Notes: generated by a model not told the origin, from the letters alone. Counted from the first letter of the stretch, positions 45,581 to 54,188 are shown. The stretch: 64,000 nucleotides of DNA from Streptomyces sp. NBC_00335 (GCF_036127095.1 NZ_CP108006.1:8423501-8487500); one strand, 5' to 3'. Made by a program: numbers and translations.

Positions 45581-46156
45581 CTAGCCGCAGTGCTTGGTGT
45601 CTGACAGGTCGTAGTGGATTTGTTCTGAGATCTCCTGGAGCTTGAGCGGCTTGGTGGTCTGGGGCCTGGTGCGGTCGCGTACCGACCAGGTTCCGGAGGG
45701 GTCCTGGGCGTCGGTGAAGTGGAGCTGTGAGGGGGAGTCCTTCGCGGAGAGCGCCACGACCTCCCCGTTGGGAAGGGTCCTGCTCGGCGGAGACAAGGAC
45801 CACTGCGTGCAGCCGCTCAGGCTTCCGACGTCGATGTAGCTTCCGTCGTCGAAGGCCACGACGACGTCGGTGATATACGACAAGGAGGTGTTCAGGATGC
45901 GCAGGCTTCCCTCCCCGTCCTTCACCTGCCAGTAGAAGGCGATCTGCTCGGCCTGCGCCCTCCGGGCGTTCTGCTCGGCTTGGTGGTTCGCTCTGAGCGC
46001 CTCGTCGTTAGCCCGAACGGCCTGACCGGTGGCACCACGCGCCACGTTGTTGGCGTCGTTGGCCTGGAAGTAGCCCAGCAGCGAGATGACGAGCGCTGCA
46101 GTGGCCACCATGGCGGTGATCCAATCCGTCGCCTTCCCCCAGCGAGTGTCGACCAT
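45581..46156 (-). CDS. Single-pass membrane protein of unknown function
   Basis: 191 residues from ATG 46156, preceded by GAGGATGGG. One N-terminal helix (ITAMVATAALVISLLGYFQA) and a helical, Ala/Arg/Asn-rich stalk (NDEALRANHQAEQNARRAQA) lead to a beta-rich domain (AFYWQVKDGEGSLRILNTSL, TDVVVAFDDGSYIDVGSLS, TWSVRDRTRPQTT). The stalk resembles proteins with short coiled coils. The frame is open far upstream but only as GC-rich shadow. Function unknown. Confidence 0.7.
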   Translation of the reverse strand: MVDTRWGKATDWITAMVATAALVISLLGYFQANDANNVARGATGQAVRANDEALRANHQAEQNARRAQAEQIAFYWQVKDGEGSLRILNTSLSYITDVVVAFDDGSYIDVGSLSGCTQWSLSPPSRTLPNGEVVALSAKDSPSQLHFTDAQDPSGTWSVRDRTRPQTTKPLKLQEISEQIHYDLSDTKHCG

Positions 46157-47107
46157 GGACCCATCCTCGCCCGTGATGGCGCGGAGCTCGCCCAAGGGTG
46201 GGCCGTACAGGTGACGCGGGCCGCCTCTTTCAGTTCCAGCACGTGAAGTCGACCAGTGCTTATCGACATCACTGGCCCGCGCTGTGCCGCCATGGCGCAC
46301 ACGGCCCCCTGCCTGCGGCCGGCCGTACGGTCCCACTGCGCCCGGCCGCCGCCCCCAGGTGGGGGAGCGCCCTGCCCTGGAGGCGGCGGCCGGGCGCAGT
46401 GGGAGCGCCGACTCCGCGGCGGGGGTGGTCCGGCACGGGGTGACGTACACGGGCGGCGGGGAGGAGCGCGTGTGCACGCGGCACGACTGCCGTTGCCTTC
46501 CCCTCGCCCGGTGCGTTGTCGCGGCGCGCGGTGAGCTCGTGCCTGGGCCACAGCCGGGCGCCGTAGACGGCGGTGCCGGCTGATAGGTAGGCGTCGGCCT
46601 GGGCCAGTCTGTAGATCAGGAAGCGGCTTTCGGGGGGAGGCCCGGTGCGTGGCGGAGGAAGGCGGGAGCGTCACGGCGGCGTCAGGTGGCCACGGGGACA
46701 CCGAACGGGCGGGCGATGTCGGCCTCGTTGATGACCGGCTGATTGCGGGGCATCGCGCCGTCTCCTCGGCGGCTTCTGCTGTGCCGCAGGGCCGTGGCCT
46801 GTAGGTTGGGTTACAGGCTGGTTGGTTTTCCGGGCCTGAACGTTGCATGAAGCCGGCGGTGTGCCGGGTTGCTCCCAGAGCGACCCTCCGCCGGCTTCGG
46901 CATTTCCCGGGGGCATCCGCGACCTGTACGGCGTACCCGGGGGCGGTTGTCGCGGTACTTCCGGATCGCGGTGCGCAGCAGGGAGTGCCGGGTGAAGAAG
47001 TCACGGTTCCAAGCGAGGTGCTGCGCCTGCGCGTTCGCGTCCAGACCGGCGAGCGCGACTGCGAAAATCGCTGTCCGATCAGCGGAGCACGGTGATAGGT
47101 ATCCGGT
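46157..47107. other. 951-bp gene-poor region with a long hairpin and HTH remnant
   Basis: It contains a perfect 23-bp inverted repeat (46331-46353 and 46382-46404; stem TCCCACTGCGCCCGGCCGCC and on) with a 28-nt loop. A minus-strand trace of a regulator is at about 46681-46756. The rest has no supported gene. The hairpin lies about 175 bp upstream of the membrane protein start on its promoter side. Confidence 0.45.
46681..46756 (-). pseudogene. Remnant of a small HTH regulator with an in-frame stop
   Basis: The minus strand reads MPRNQPVINEADIARPFGVP then VAT and TGA, continuing RRRDAPAFLRHAPGLPP in the same frame. The expected residue at the stop is Trp (VxTWRRR), so TGG has become TGA. GAGGAGA precedes the ATG. 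It resembles the short HTH leader of Streptomyces mobile-element regulators. Uncertain. Confidence 0.35.
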
Positions 47108-47908
47108 GTGGAAAAGAATCTTGAGTTCCCTGACCTGTTGCGACTGATCGATGAACGGTCGACCGCCTTCCGCGCCGTGGTCGCCGCCGCGCCCGGTCTC
47201 GACGCGCAGGTGCCGACCTGCCCCGGGTGGACGCTGTTCGATCTGGTGAAGCACCTGGGCGGGGGAGACCGTTTCTGGGCCGCCATCGTCGACGCGGGGG
47301 CTGCCGACGGTCCCCCGGCCGAGGCCGTCGCCGCGCGCGCCGCGCTGGAAGTGCCGCAGGAGCGTGAGGCCCTGTTGGCCTGGCTGGACGCGTCGACGCA
47401 GCTTCTGCTGGGCGCCCTGCGCGCGGCGGGACCGGAGAGCGGTTGCTGGACGTGGTGGCCCGCGTCGCAGTCACCGCAGACCGCCGGCGGCACCGCCCGG
47501 CACCGGGTCCAGGAGACCGCGGTGCACACCTACGACGCCCAGGTCGCCGGGGGTGCCCCGCAGCCGCTGCCGGTCGAGCTGGCACTCGACGGTGTGGAGG
47601 AGTTCCTGTTCACCGTCTGCGCAACACCGAGTGCCTGGCCGCACAAGCCCACGGCCTTCGACTTCCACGCCACCGAGGGCCGCTCCTGGCGCCTCGCCGT
47701 CGACGGGGACGGCGCACGCATCACCCGCATCCCCGCGCCCACCGCCGCGACCGGCGAAGACGCGGACGCAGCCGGCGCCTCCGTCCACGGCACGGCCAGT
47801 GAGCTGGTCCTCTACCTGTACGACCGGATCAAGGCCGACTCCTTGCACGTTGACGGAGACGCAGGTCTGCTCGACCTGCTCCGCGCCTGGGAGCCGGAGG
47901 AGAAGTAG
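47108..47908 (+). CDS. Maleylpyruvate isomerase-fold (MDMPI) protein
   Basis: 266 residues from GTG 47108. The N-terminal DinB-like bundle has VPTCPGWTLFDLVKHLGGGD, the conserved TCPxWxxxDLxxH, and HRVQETAVHTYDAQV, which together supply the three metal-binding histidines (H of VKHL, HRVQE, and VHTYD). The C-terminal domain ends ASELVLYLYDRIKADSLHV. Family members are mycothiol-dependent and isomerise maleylpyruvate or detoxify similar compounds; many have no known substrate. Confidence 0.82.
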   Translation: MEKNLEFPDLLRLIDERSTAFRAVVAAAPGLDAQVPTCPGWTLFDLVKHLGGGDRFWAAIVDAGAADGPPAEAVAARAALEVPQEREALLAWLDASTQLLLGALRAAGPESGCWTWWPASQSPQTAGGTARHRVQETAVHTYDAQVAGGAPQPLPVELALDGVEEFLFTVCATPSAWPHKPTAFDFHATEGRSWRLAVDGDGARITRIPAPTAATGEDADAAGASVHGTASELVLYLYDRIKADSLHVDGDAGLLDLLRAWEPEEK

Positions 47909-48551
47909 GACGGAGCGGGGGCGGTTGGCCGCGCCTTGAGCCGGTAGGACCCGGTAGGACACGGCTCCTCGCCAGGTTCGTCCGTCGCGGCACCGGGCTC
48001 AAACCCGCGAGGCGGCCGCTCGGGGCGTCACCAAGCCGACCGTCTACCTGGATGGCAGTTCGGCTTGGCCGCCTCCGCCGGTTCGGGCCGCGCCGGCTGC
48101 ACACCGGGAGCCGGCGGACCCTCGGAGGCGGCGCGGCCGACGACGGCGCCCCGCAGCTCGTCGACACGACGGCGAGCGGCGAGCGGTGAGCTCACGCCGT
48201 TCCAGCAGTCCCACGACCGACGGCATCCCCTCGACCTCCACCAAAGCAACGACACGACACGACCCGTCACGTCACCACTGCCACGAGACCGCCGACCCTA
48301 TGCCTGAACAGCGAGAGAACGCAGTCCTCAAGCCCGGAAAGACCACAACCTCTCAGTGCGGCCCTGGCCTGGCTGGACCCTCTGTGGGCGGGAGGCCGTC
48401 CTCGCCCACTGACGCCCTTACGGCGACGAATTCCTACCCAAGAGGCTGGATCGGAAGAGCCGTTGGAGCCTGTGACCAGCGTTTCGTTGATCGCTCCCAT
48501 GACATACGCTGCCGAAGGGCGACGCGATCCGCGCGATGAGCCGAGAGAGCG
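47909..48551. other. Gene-poor stretch
   Basis: 643 bp. I see no convincing frame on either strand. There is a direct repeat CCGGTAGGACCCGGTAGGAC near 47940. Probably intergenic DNA with the promoter of the next operon. Confidence 0.4.
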
Positions 48552-49439
48552 ATGGCACAGGAGTCGATGACACACCGACGAGATGCTGGTCCGGCGGGGG
48601 CCGCTGCGGGCGGGATGGCGAGGCCCTGGGCCGGCAACACCTGGGACTCGGCGCTGTCGTCCGAGGAGTTCGCCGCCATCAAGGGTGTCGGGTTCGAGCC
48701 GGTCGGGCAGGTGCTCGGCACGGCCGTCTTCAACATCGGGTACACCGGCGTCTGGGGCTGCCCGGGCGCGTGGTCGGTCGCAGGCGGCGCGAAAGTGCCG
48801 TCCTCGATGTGGGCGTCGTCCCTGTCGCAGTTGGTGAGGACCATGTACTCGGCGCGCCGGCTGGCGCTGGCCCGCGCGGTGGCCGAGTGCCGCGCGCTCG
48901 GCGGCGACGGGATCGTCGGGGTGGACCTGCGGGTCGGCGAATTCCCGGCGGGGGGTCTGGAGTTCACCGTGCTGGGCACCGCCGTCCGCGCCCGCTCGCG
49001 CATCCGGCCGCGCCTGCCGTTCACCTCGCACCTGTCGGGCCAGGCCTTCGCAGCGCTCGTACACGCCGGATGGGTTCCCACCGGACTCGCCTTCGGCATC
49101 GCCCTCGAGACCCGGCACGACGACTGGCGCACCTCCCGCCTGGCCTCCTGGGCCGCCGGGAACCAGGAGGTCGACGGCTATACCCAGCTGATCAACCACG
49201 TCCGCCAAGATGCCCGGAAACAGCTGGCCCTCGATGCGGCGAAGCACGGTGGCGACGGGCTGGTGGTGGACGAGATGGAGTTGAGGGTGCGTGAGAGCGA
49301 GTGCCCTGTGTACGGGAACTCGCGCGACCTCATCGCGGAGGCGGTCTTCGTCGGCACATCCATCGCCCGGTTCGGCCGCTCCGAGCGGCCCGCCGGGCCC
49401 AAGCCACTGACCATCATGAGACTGGAGCGAGAGCGCTGA
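48552..49439 (+). CDS. Heavy-metal-binding (YbjQ-like) domain protein
   Basis: 295 residues. It contains two copies of the YbjQ-type domain: VGFEPVGQVLGTAVFNIGYT ... MYSARRLALARAVAECRALGGDGIVGVDLRVGEF and, from about residue 155, AGWVPTGLAFGIALETRHDDW ... AKHGGDGLVVDEMELRV. The alpha-beta pattern with GGDGIVGV is the family hallmark. The domain forms pentamers and is thought to bind metals, but the function is unproven. First gene of a three-gene operon. Confidence 0.78.
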   Translation: MAQESMTHRRDAGPAGAAAGGMARPWAGNTWDSALSSEEFAAIKGVGFEPVGQVLGTAVFNIGYTGVWGCPGAWSVAGGAKVPSSMWASSLSQLVRTMYSARRLALARAVAECRALGGDGIVGVDLRVGEFPAGGLEFTVLGTAVRARSRIRPRLPFTSHLSGQAFAALVHAGWVPTGLAFGIALETRHDDWRTSRLASWAAGNQEVDGYTQLINHVRQDARKQLALDAAKHGGDGLVVDEMELRVRESECPVYGNSRDLIAEAVFVGTSIARFGRSERPAGPKPLTIMRLERER

Positions 49440-49440
49440 C

Positions 49441-50304
49441 ATGACCGAGCGAACGGGGCAAGAACGGGCCGGGCAGGCCGCGCAGCCGGCTGCGGAGGGC
49501 GTGTCCGAGGACGCGATGCGGCGGCTTGCGCAGCTTCAGCCGGGGGAGAAGGGGGCGTTCTTCACCTCGGACCTGACGGTGAACGAGTTCCTGCTGGTGC
49601 GCGAGGTCGGCTTCCGCCCGCTCGGCCTCGTCTTCGGCTCCTCGGTCTACCACGTCGGGATCCAGGTCGGCCGGTGGTCGAAGAACCAGGAGCTGACCAA
49701 GCTGTCCGAGGCCATGTACCACGCGCGCGAGCTGGCGATGAGCCGGATGGAGGCCGAGGCGAGTGCTCTGGGGGCGGACGGGATCGTGGGGGTGCGGCTG
49801 GACATCGAGTTCAAGGAGTTCGGCTCGGACATCGCGGAGTTCCTCGCGATCGGCACGGCGGTGAAGGCGGACGGTGCGGACCCCGGACCGGGCGGGACCT
49901 GGCTCAACAACAAGGGCAAGCCGTTCACGTCGAACCTGTCAGGCCAGGACTTCTGGACACTGGTCCGGGCCGGGTACGCGCCGCTGGACATGGTCATGGG
50001 GTCGTGCGTCTACCACGTGGCGCACCAGCGCTTCGCCCAGGTGCTGAGCACCTCGGGCCGCAACGTGGAGATCGAGCCGTTCACCCAGGCACTCTACGAT
50101 GCACGCGAGCTGGCGATGAGCCGCATGCAGGCGGAGGGGAAGGCCCTGGAGGCCGAGGGGATCGTGGCAGTTCAGCTGAAGCAGCACTCGCATACCTGGG
50201 GATCGCACACCACGGAGTTCTTCGCGATCGGGACAGCGGTGCGCCCGCTTCGCGACGACCACATCATCGACCGACCCACCATGGTGCTGAGCCTCGATGC
50301 CTGA
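49441..50304 (+). CDS. Heavy-metal-binding (YbjQ-like) domain protein, paralogue
   Basis: 287 residues. Two domains again: VGFRPLGLVFGSSVYHVGIQ ... AMYHARELAMSRMEAEASALGADGIVGVRLDI, and VRAGYAPLDMVMGSCVYHVAH ... LYDARELAMSRMQAEGKALEAEGIVAVQLKQ. It is clearly a paralogue of the preceding gene and lies 1 nt after it. The two probably arose by duplication and are co-translated. Confidence 0.8.
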   Translation: MTERTGQERAGQAAQPAAEGVSEDAMRRLAQLQPGEKGAFFTSDLTVNEFLLVREVGFRPLGLVFGSSVYHVGIQVGRWSKNQELTKLSEAMYHARELAMSRMEAEASALGADGIVGVRLDIEFKEFGSDIAEFLAIGTAVKADGADPGPGGTWLNNKGKPFTSNLSGQDFWTLVRAGYAPLDMVMGSCVYHVAHQRFAQVLSTSGRNVEIEPFTQALYDARELAMSRMQAEGKALEAEGIVAVQLKQHSHTWGSHTTEFFAIGTAVRPLRDDHIIDRPTMVLSLDA

Positions 50305-50689
50305 GATGGAAGTGGAACTGCTGGCCGCGGTACTGCGCCGGGACAGCGCGGACCTGAACCTCTACGTCAAAGTGCTGTCGGCGAACCTGGCGGACTCGCT
50401 GCCGCCCGGCACTGTGCGGGTCAAGCGCAGGCGTTCCGTCGCGGAACGGGTGGCCGGGCGCGAGGGTTCGGTCGTCGAACTGGACGTGGCGCTCGGGGAG
50501 CAGCGGCTCGCGCTGCGGATGGACCGGGGCCGGGTGGCCGGGGAGATCTGCCACGAGGTACGGGGCATCGTGCTCTCGCGGCGCGCAGTGGGCCTGGACG
50601 AGTGGATCGATGCCCTGGCCCGGTCACTGGCGGACGCTGCGGCCTCGAATGCCCGTGCCCGCGAAGCCGTCGAGCGGTTCCTGACCTGA
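50297..50689 (+). CDS. Hypothetical protein of the YbjQ operon
   Basis: 130 residues. The start overlaps the end of the paralogue by 8 bp. The chain is short and charged ([59 protein letters not shown], ending VERFLT), with no known domain. Conserved-looking alpha/beta composition and tight coupling suggest it acts with the two metal-binding proteins. Confidence 0.7.
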   Translation: MPEMEVELLAAVLRRDSADLNLYVKVLSANLADSLPPGTVRVKRRRSVAERVAGREGSVVELDVALGEQRLALRMDRGRVAGEICHEVRGIVLSRRAVGLDEWIDALARSLADAAASNARAREAVERFLT

Positions 50690-50705
50690 CCGGATATCGG
50701 CAGGA

Positions 50706-50916
50706 CGACCCGGCGACGGGCCACCGCATCGGAGTCGAGCACGCAACGGCCATGTCCGACCGCCTCCTGGCCGAGGGCGCCCCGGGCCTGCACTACATCA
50801 CCCTCAACAAATCCACCGCGACCCTGGAGATCCACCAGAACCTCAGCAGCACGCAGAACCTCAGCAGCACGCAGACTCTCAGCAGCATGCAGAACCTCGG
50901 CATCACGCGGCTGTAA
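50706..50916 (+). pseudogene. Stranded C-terminal fragment of methylenetetrahydrofolate reductase (metF)
   Basis: The frame reads [47 protein letters not shown], the C-terminal block of MetF (LLxEGxPGxHFxTLNxSxATxxI). Only this end exists; it begins right after the gene ending at 50689 and has no start of its own. After HQNL the frame continues into an 18-bp tandem repeat encoding QNLSST-type units. The catalytic parts of MetF are absent, so it is a dead fragment. Confidence 0.7.
50836..50907 (+). repeat. Four 18-bp tandem repeats at the metF fragment end
   Basis: CAGAACCTCAGCAGCACG occurs twice perfectly (50836-50853, 50854-50871), then with three changes (50872-50889) and again with changes (50890-50907). 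The unit encodes QNLSST. It looks like slippage duplication of the MetF C-terminal coding sequence. Confidence 0.85.
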
Positions 50917-50947
50917 CCCCCACCCGTCCCCCTTCGATAGGGGACGA

Positions 50948-51382
50948 GTGACCACCACCAATCCGAGCACGACCGAAACCCTGACCCGGTTCTACGCCGC
51001 CGAAACGGCCTACATCGCCGCGGGCGGCCCGGGCCGGGCCGGCTTCGAGGAGATCGTCGCCTGCCTCCACCCGCAGGTGGTGCTGCGCCCTGCCCCCGGG
51101 TTGCCGTACGCGGGTGACTGGCGCGGCCCCGACGGCATCGAACGGTTCATGGCGGTCATGGGGGAGGCCTGGCAGTCGGTCGAGTTCCTGGACCAGCACC
51201 GGATCATCGACGGCCCCGATGTCGTCGTCACCAGCCGTGTCCGGTTCGTGGCCCGCGCGTCCGGCAGCGTCCTGGAGACCAGGATCGTCCAGCTGATGTC
51301 CGTACGGGACGGAAGGATCACCGAGATCCGCCCCTTCCACTGGGACCCGGCGGCGGTGACCACCGCACTGCGGGCCTCCTGA
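50948..51382 (+). CDS. SnoaL-like / NTF2-family protein
   Basis: 144 residues from GTG 50948. The NTF2-like pattern is seen: ETLTRFYAAETAYIAAGGPG (N-terminal helix), ACLHPQVVLRPAPGLPYAGD, GPDGIERFMAVMGEAWQSVEF, VRDGRITEIRPFHWDPAAV at the end with FHWD. The fold carries isomerases, cyclases and small-molecule binding proteins. Possible substrate unknown. It lies 75 bp before the alkylation-repair operon, same orientation. Confidence 0.8.
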   Translation: MTTTNPSTTETLTRFYAAETAYIAAGGPGRAGFEEIVACLHPQVVLRPAPGLPYAGDWRGPDGIERFMAVMGEAWQSVEFLDQHRIIDGPDVVVTSRVRFVARASGSVLETRIVQLMSVRDGRITEIRPFHWDPAAVTTALRAS

Positions 51383-51456
51383 GACCCGGCTCCCAGAACT
51401 CGACGTCGGAAAGCAGCCAGCGCTCCGGCAGCCCGGCGTCGAGCATGGGAAGCACC

Positions 51457-52188
51457 ATGAACCTTTCCACACCGAGTACCCGCACGCGCACGACCGCCCC
51501 CGGCGTACTCGACCGGGACGAGCTGTTCCAGCAGCTGAACACCGACGGCGTGGCCCTCACCCCGCCCCTCCTCGACCGCGAGCAGTGCCGGGAGATCGCC
51601 GCCCTGTTCGACGAGCCGCGGCTGTTCCGCTCCACCGTGGTGATGCAGCGCTACCAGTTCGGACGCGGCTCCTACAAATACTTCGCCGACCCCGCCGTGA
51701 TCCCGCTGGTGGGCCGACTGCGCGAGGAGCTGTATCCCCTCGTCGCCTGGATGGCCAACCAGTGGGCCCCGCAGCTGAAGGAGCGCAGCTACCCCGCCAC
51801 CCTCGACGAGCTGCTCGCCGAGTGCGCGGCCGGCGGCCAAACGCGGCCCACCCCGCTCCTCCTGCGCTACGACAAGGGCGACTACGCCTGCCTCCACCAG
51901 GACGTCTACGGAGACATCGTCTTCCCCCTCCAAATCGCCATCATGCTCAACGAGCCGGGCGAGGACTTCACCGGAGGCGAGAACGTCTTCGTCGAGCAGC
52001 GCCCCCGCTCCCAGTCCCGGGCGCTGGTCGTCAAACCGTCCCTCGGCCAGGGAATGATCTTCCCGGTCCGGCACCGACCCGTCCGCGGGGTCCACGGCTT
52101 CCGCCGCCACCCCATGAAGCACGGAACCAACGCCGTCGACCGGGGCCGTCGCACGGTACTGGGCCTGATCTTCCACAACGCCCGCTGA
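51457..52188 (+). CDS. 2OG-Fe(II) oxygenase, nucleic-acid type (first copy)
   Basis: 243 residues from ATG 51457 with GGGAAG 4 nt upstream; ATG 51445 in frame is possible. The double-stranded beta-helix has the iron triad H-x-D in YACLHQDVYGDIVFP and the distal His in the PMKHGTNAV region, and the RGRR that binds 2-oxoglutarate. GGENVFVEQRPRSQSRALVV is a shared block with the second copy. The family (Oxygenase-NA) is predicted to act on nucleic acids. First gene of a five-gene operon with Ogt. Confidence 0.78.
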   Translation: MNLSTPSTRTRTTAPGVLDRDELFQQLNTDGVALTPPLLDREQCREIAALFDEPRLFRSTVVMQRYQFGRGSYKYFADPAVIPLVGRLREELYPLVAWMANQWAPQLKERSYPATLDELLAECAAGGQTRPTPLLLRYDKGDYACLHQDVYGDIVFPLQIAIMLNEPGEDFTGGENVFVEQRPRSQSRALVVKPSLGQGMIFPVRHRPVRGVHGFRRHPMKHGTNAVDRGRRTVLGLIFHNAR

Positions 52189-52204
52189 CGAAAAGGAAAG
52201 CCCG

Positions 52205-52720
52205 ATGAAACTCTTCACGAGGACCAAAAGCCCCCTGGGCACCCTCCTCCTGGTCGCCGAGCGATCCACCCGCACCCCGCACGCCCTCACCATGGTGACC
52301 CTGGCCATGCCGGACAGCCGCAACACCACCGTGCCCCACGCCGATTGGCGGCACGACCCCGAAGCCTTCACCGAGGTGAACAACCAGCTGGCGGAGTACT
52401 TCGAGGGCCGTCGCACCCGCTTCGAGGTGGAGTACGCCGCAGGCGGCACCGAATTCCAGGAGCGCGTCTGGGACGCCATCGACACGATCCCGTACGGCAC
52501 GACCACCACCTACGGCGCCCTCGCGGAGCGCCTTGACGTCCCCCGTGGCCAGGTACGCGCCCTGGGCGCGGCGATCGGAGCCAACCCCCTCCTGCTGCTA
52601 CGCCCCTGCCACCGCGTGATCGGAGCGGACGGCACCCTGCGCGGCTACGCCGGCGGCATCGACCGCAAAGTCTCCCTGCTCACCCACGAGGGCGCCCTCC
52701 AGCCGATGCTCACGACCTGA
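52205..52720 (+). CDS. ogt: Methylated-DNA-[protein]-cysteine S-methyltransferase
   Basis: 171 residues. The active-site block is LLLRPCHRVIGADGTLRGYAGG, with the alkyl-acceptor cysteine in PCHRV, and DTIPYGTTTTYGALAERLDV is the conserved helix-turn-helix that binds DNA. It removes O6-alkyl groups from guanine by suicide transfer. The length is normal for Ogt without an Ada N-domain. It sits between two 2OG oxygenases, 16 bp after the first. Confidence 0.93.
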   Translation: MKLFTRTKSPLGTLLLVAERSTRTPHALTMVTLAMPDSRNTTVPHADWRHDPEAFTEVNNQLAEYFEGRRTRFEVEYAAGGTEFQERVWDAIDTIPYGTTTTYGALAERLDVPRGQVRALGAAIGANPLLLLRPCHRVIGADGTLRGYAGGIDRKVSLLTHEGALQPMLTT

Positions 52721-52733
52721 ACGAAAGAGCCCG

Positions 52734-53450
52734 ATGAAGCCGCAGAACTCTCCTCACCCCCTCGGCACGGCGGACTGGACGGCCCTCGCCCAAGAACTCG
52801 ACGCGTACGGGTGCGCGCTGACACCGCAACTCCTCAGCCCCGCCCAGTGCCGCGACCTCGCCTCCCTCTACCAGGACACGGAACGCTTCCGCACCACCAT
52901 CGACATGGCCCGCTACCGCTTCGGATCCGGCGAGTACCGCTACTTCACGCACGAGCTCCCCGAACCCGTGGCAGCCCTGCGGGCCGCGCTCTACCCCCAC
53001 CTCCTCACCATCGCCCGCGACTGGGCCGCACGCCTGGGCCGCCCCGCACCCTGGCCGGACTCGCTCGACGAGTGGATCGCGATGTGCCACGCGGCCGGAC
53101 AGGACCGCTCGGCGCAGATCCTGCTGCGCTACGAGGAAGGCGACTGGAACGCCCTGCACCGCGACCTCTTCGGCGACATGGTCTTCCCGATGCAGGTCGT
53201 CATCGGCCTCGACGCCTACGGCACCGACTACACGGGCGGCGAGTTCCTGCTCGTGGAACAGCGCCCACGCGCCCAGTCCCGGGGCACCACGACCCCGCTG
53301 CCCCAAGGCCACGGCCTGATCTTCACCACCAAGGAGCGCCCGGTGCGCACCAAGCGGGGCTGGGCCGCAGGCGCCGTACGCCACGGCGTGAGCACGGTCC
53401 GCAGCGGCCGCCGCCACGCCCTGGGCCTGGTCTTCCACGACGCGGCCTGA
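52734..53450 (+). CDS. 2OG-Fe(II) oxygenase, nucleic-acid type (second copy)
   Basis: 238 residues. Same domain as the gene at 51457: LTPQLLSPAQCRDLASLYQD, the H-x-D in NALHRDLFGDMVFPMQVVIG, YTGGEFLLVEQRPRAQSRGT, distal His in AVRHGVSTV, RSGRRHALGLVFHDA. Around half of the residues are shared with the first copy by eye, so an old duplication with diverged substrate is likely. Starts 13 bp after ogt. Confidence 0.8.
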   Translation: MKPQNSPHPLGTADWTALAQELDAYGCALTPQLLSPAQCRDLASLYQDTERFRTTIDMARYRFGSGEYRYFTHELPEPVAALRAALYPHLLTIARDWAARLGRPAPWPDSLDEWIAMCHAAGQDRSAQILLRYEEGDWNALHRDLFGDMVFPMQVVIGLDAYGTDYTGGEFLLVEQRPRAQSRGTTTPLPQGHGLIFTTKERPVRTKRGWAAGAVRHGVSTVRSGRRHALGLVFHDAA

Positions 53451-53454
53451 CCGG

Positions 53455-53721
53455 GTGTACCTGCTGACCGGGCCCGACGGCCGCCCGTACCCGTCCCCGA
53501 CCCCGGGCCGGCTGGGCGGCCACCGCGGCGCACGCCTCTACGGACGCCTGGACTGCCCCTCGGCACTGCGGGCCATCGCCCGCGGCGGCTACATCCCGCA
53601 CCGCGTCTTCTTCGCCGACGAACCCACCGCCCGGGTCGCGGGCTACCGCCCGTGCGCCCGCTGCCTCCCGCAGAAGTACTCCGACTGGAAAACCACCCAG
53701 AGAACCGGAGCCCAAGAATGA
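53455..53721 (+). CDS. Free-standing Ada metal-binding (methylphosphotriester) domain protein
   Basis: 88 residues from GTG 53455. It carries CPSALRAIARGGYIPHRVFF followed by ADEPTARVAGYRPCARCLP. The four-cysteine zinc site of the Ada N-domain is C...C.xxC with DEPTA and GYRPCARC as in Ada. In Ada this domain accepts methyl groups from DNA phosphotriesters and switches on transcription. Here it stands alone, without the AraC HTH, and starts 4 bp after the oxygenase stop. Its role may be sensing or repair. Confidence 0.78.
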   Translation: MYLLTGPDGRPYPSPTPGRLGGHRGARLYGRLDCPSALRAIARGGYIPHRVFFADEPTARVAGYRPCARCLPQKYSDWKTTQRTGAQE

Positions 53722-54188
53722 AGAGATCACCCCTTCTCGGTCCGGCCGAGGCAGCCGCCTACGCCGCGCTCCCACCCCCCGCCCCGCACACCGAGGCCGA
53801 ACTGGCCTCCCTAGTCGCCCTCGTGACCCGATCCGGGGCCGAGACGGTGGTCATCGGTCACAGCCGCGACACCGCTTCGGCCGCCGCCGCGTCGGCCTTC
53901 GCCACGGCCTGGCGCTCCCGCGGCGGCGAAGTCCTGGACACGGTCACCTGGCCCGAACACGCCGCCTCCTGGCTACGCCCGGCCCTCCGCCTGACGACGC
54001 CCGCCCCCGACGCCTGGGTGATCGCCGCAGCCCCCCTCGGCTGGGCCCAGATGACCCGCCGCCTACTCCACAGCACCCCCTGGACCCCATCGCGCACCTT
54101 CACGTTCGCCTCACCGGTCACCCTCGCCGACGCCCCCACGGCCTTCGAGGTGCCGACGCCGAATGGCATCACGCGGCAGAGCTGGTAG
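53718..54188 (+). CDS. Protein of unknown function in the alkylation operon
   Basis: 156 residues. ATG 53718 overlaps the preceding stop (ATGA). The sequence alternates helices and strands (LASLVALVTRSGAETVVIGH, TAWRSRGGEVLDTVTWPEHA, PDAWVIAAAPLGWAQMTRRL, TFTFASPVTLADAPTAF) like a Rossmann or periplasmic-binding-type domain. I do not recognise it. Tight coupling implies a job with the repair proteins. Confidence 0.7.
   Translation: MKRSPLLGPAEAAAYAALPPPAPHTEAELASLVALVTRSGAETVVIGHSRDTASAAAASAFATAWRSRGGEVLDTVTWPEHAASWLRPALRLTTPAPDAWVIAAAPLGWAQMTRRLLHSTPWTPSRTFTFASPVTLADAPTAFEVPTPNGITRQSW

Noticed and set aside
50836..50907. The 18-bp repeats as a CRISPR or iteron array
   Set aside because: No spacers are present and the units lie in the reading frame of the metF end, which explains them as slippage.
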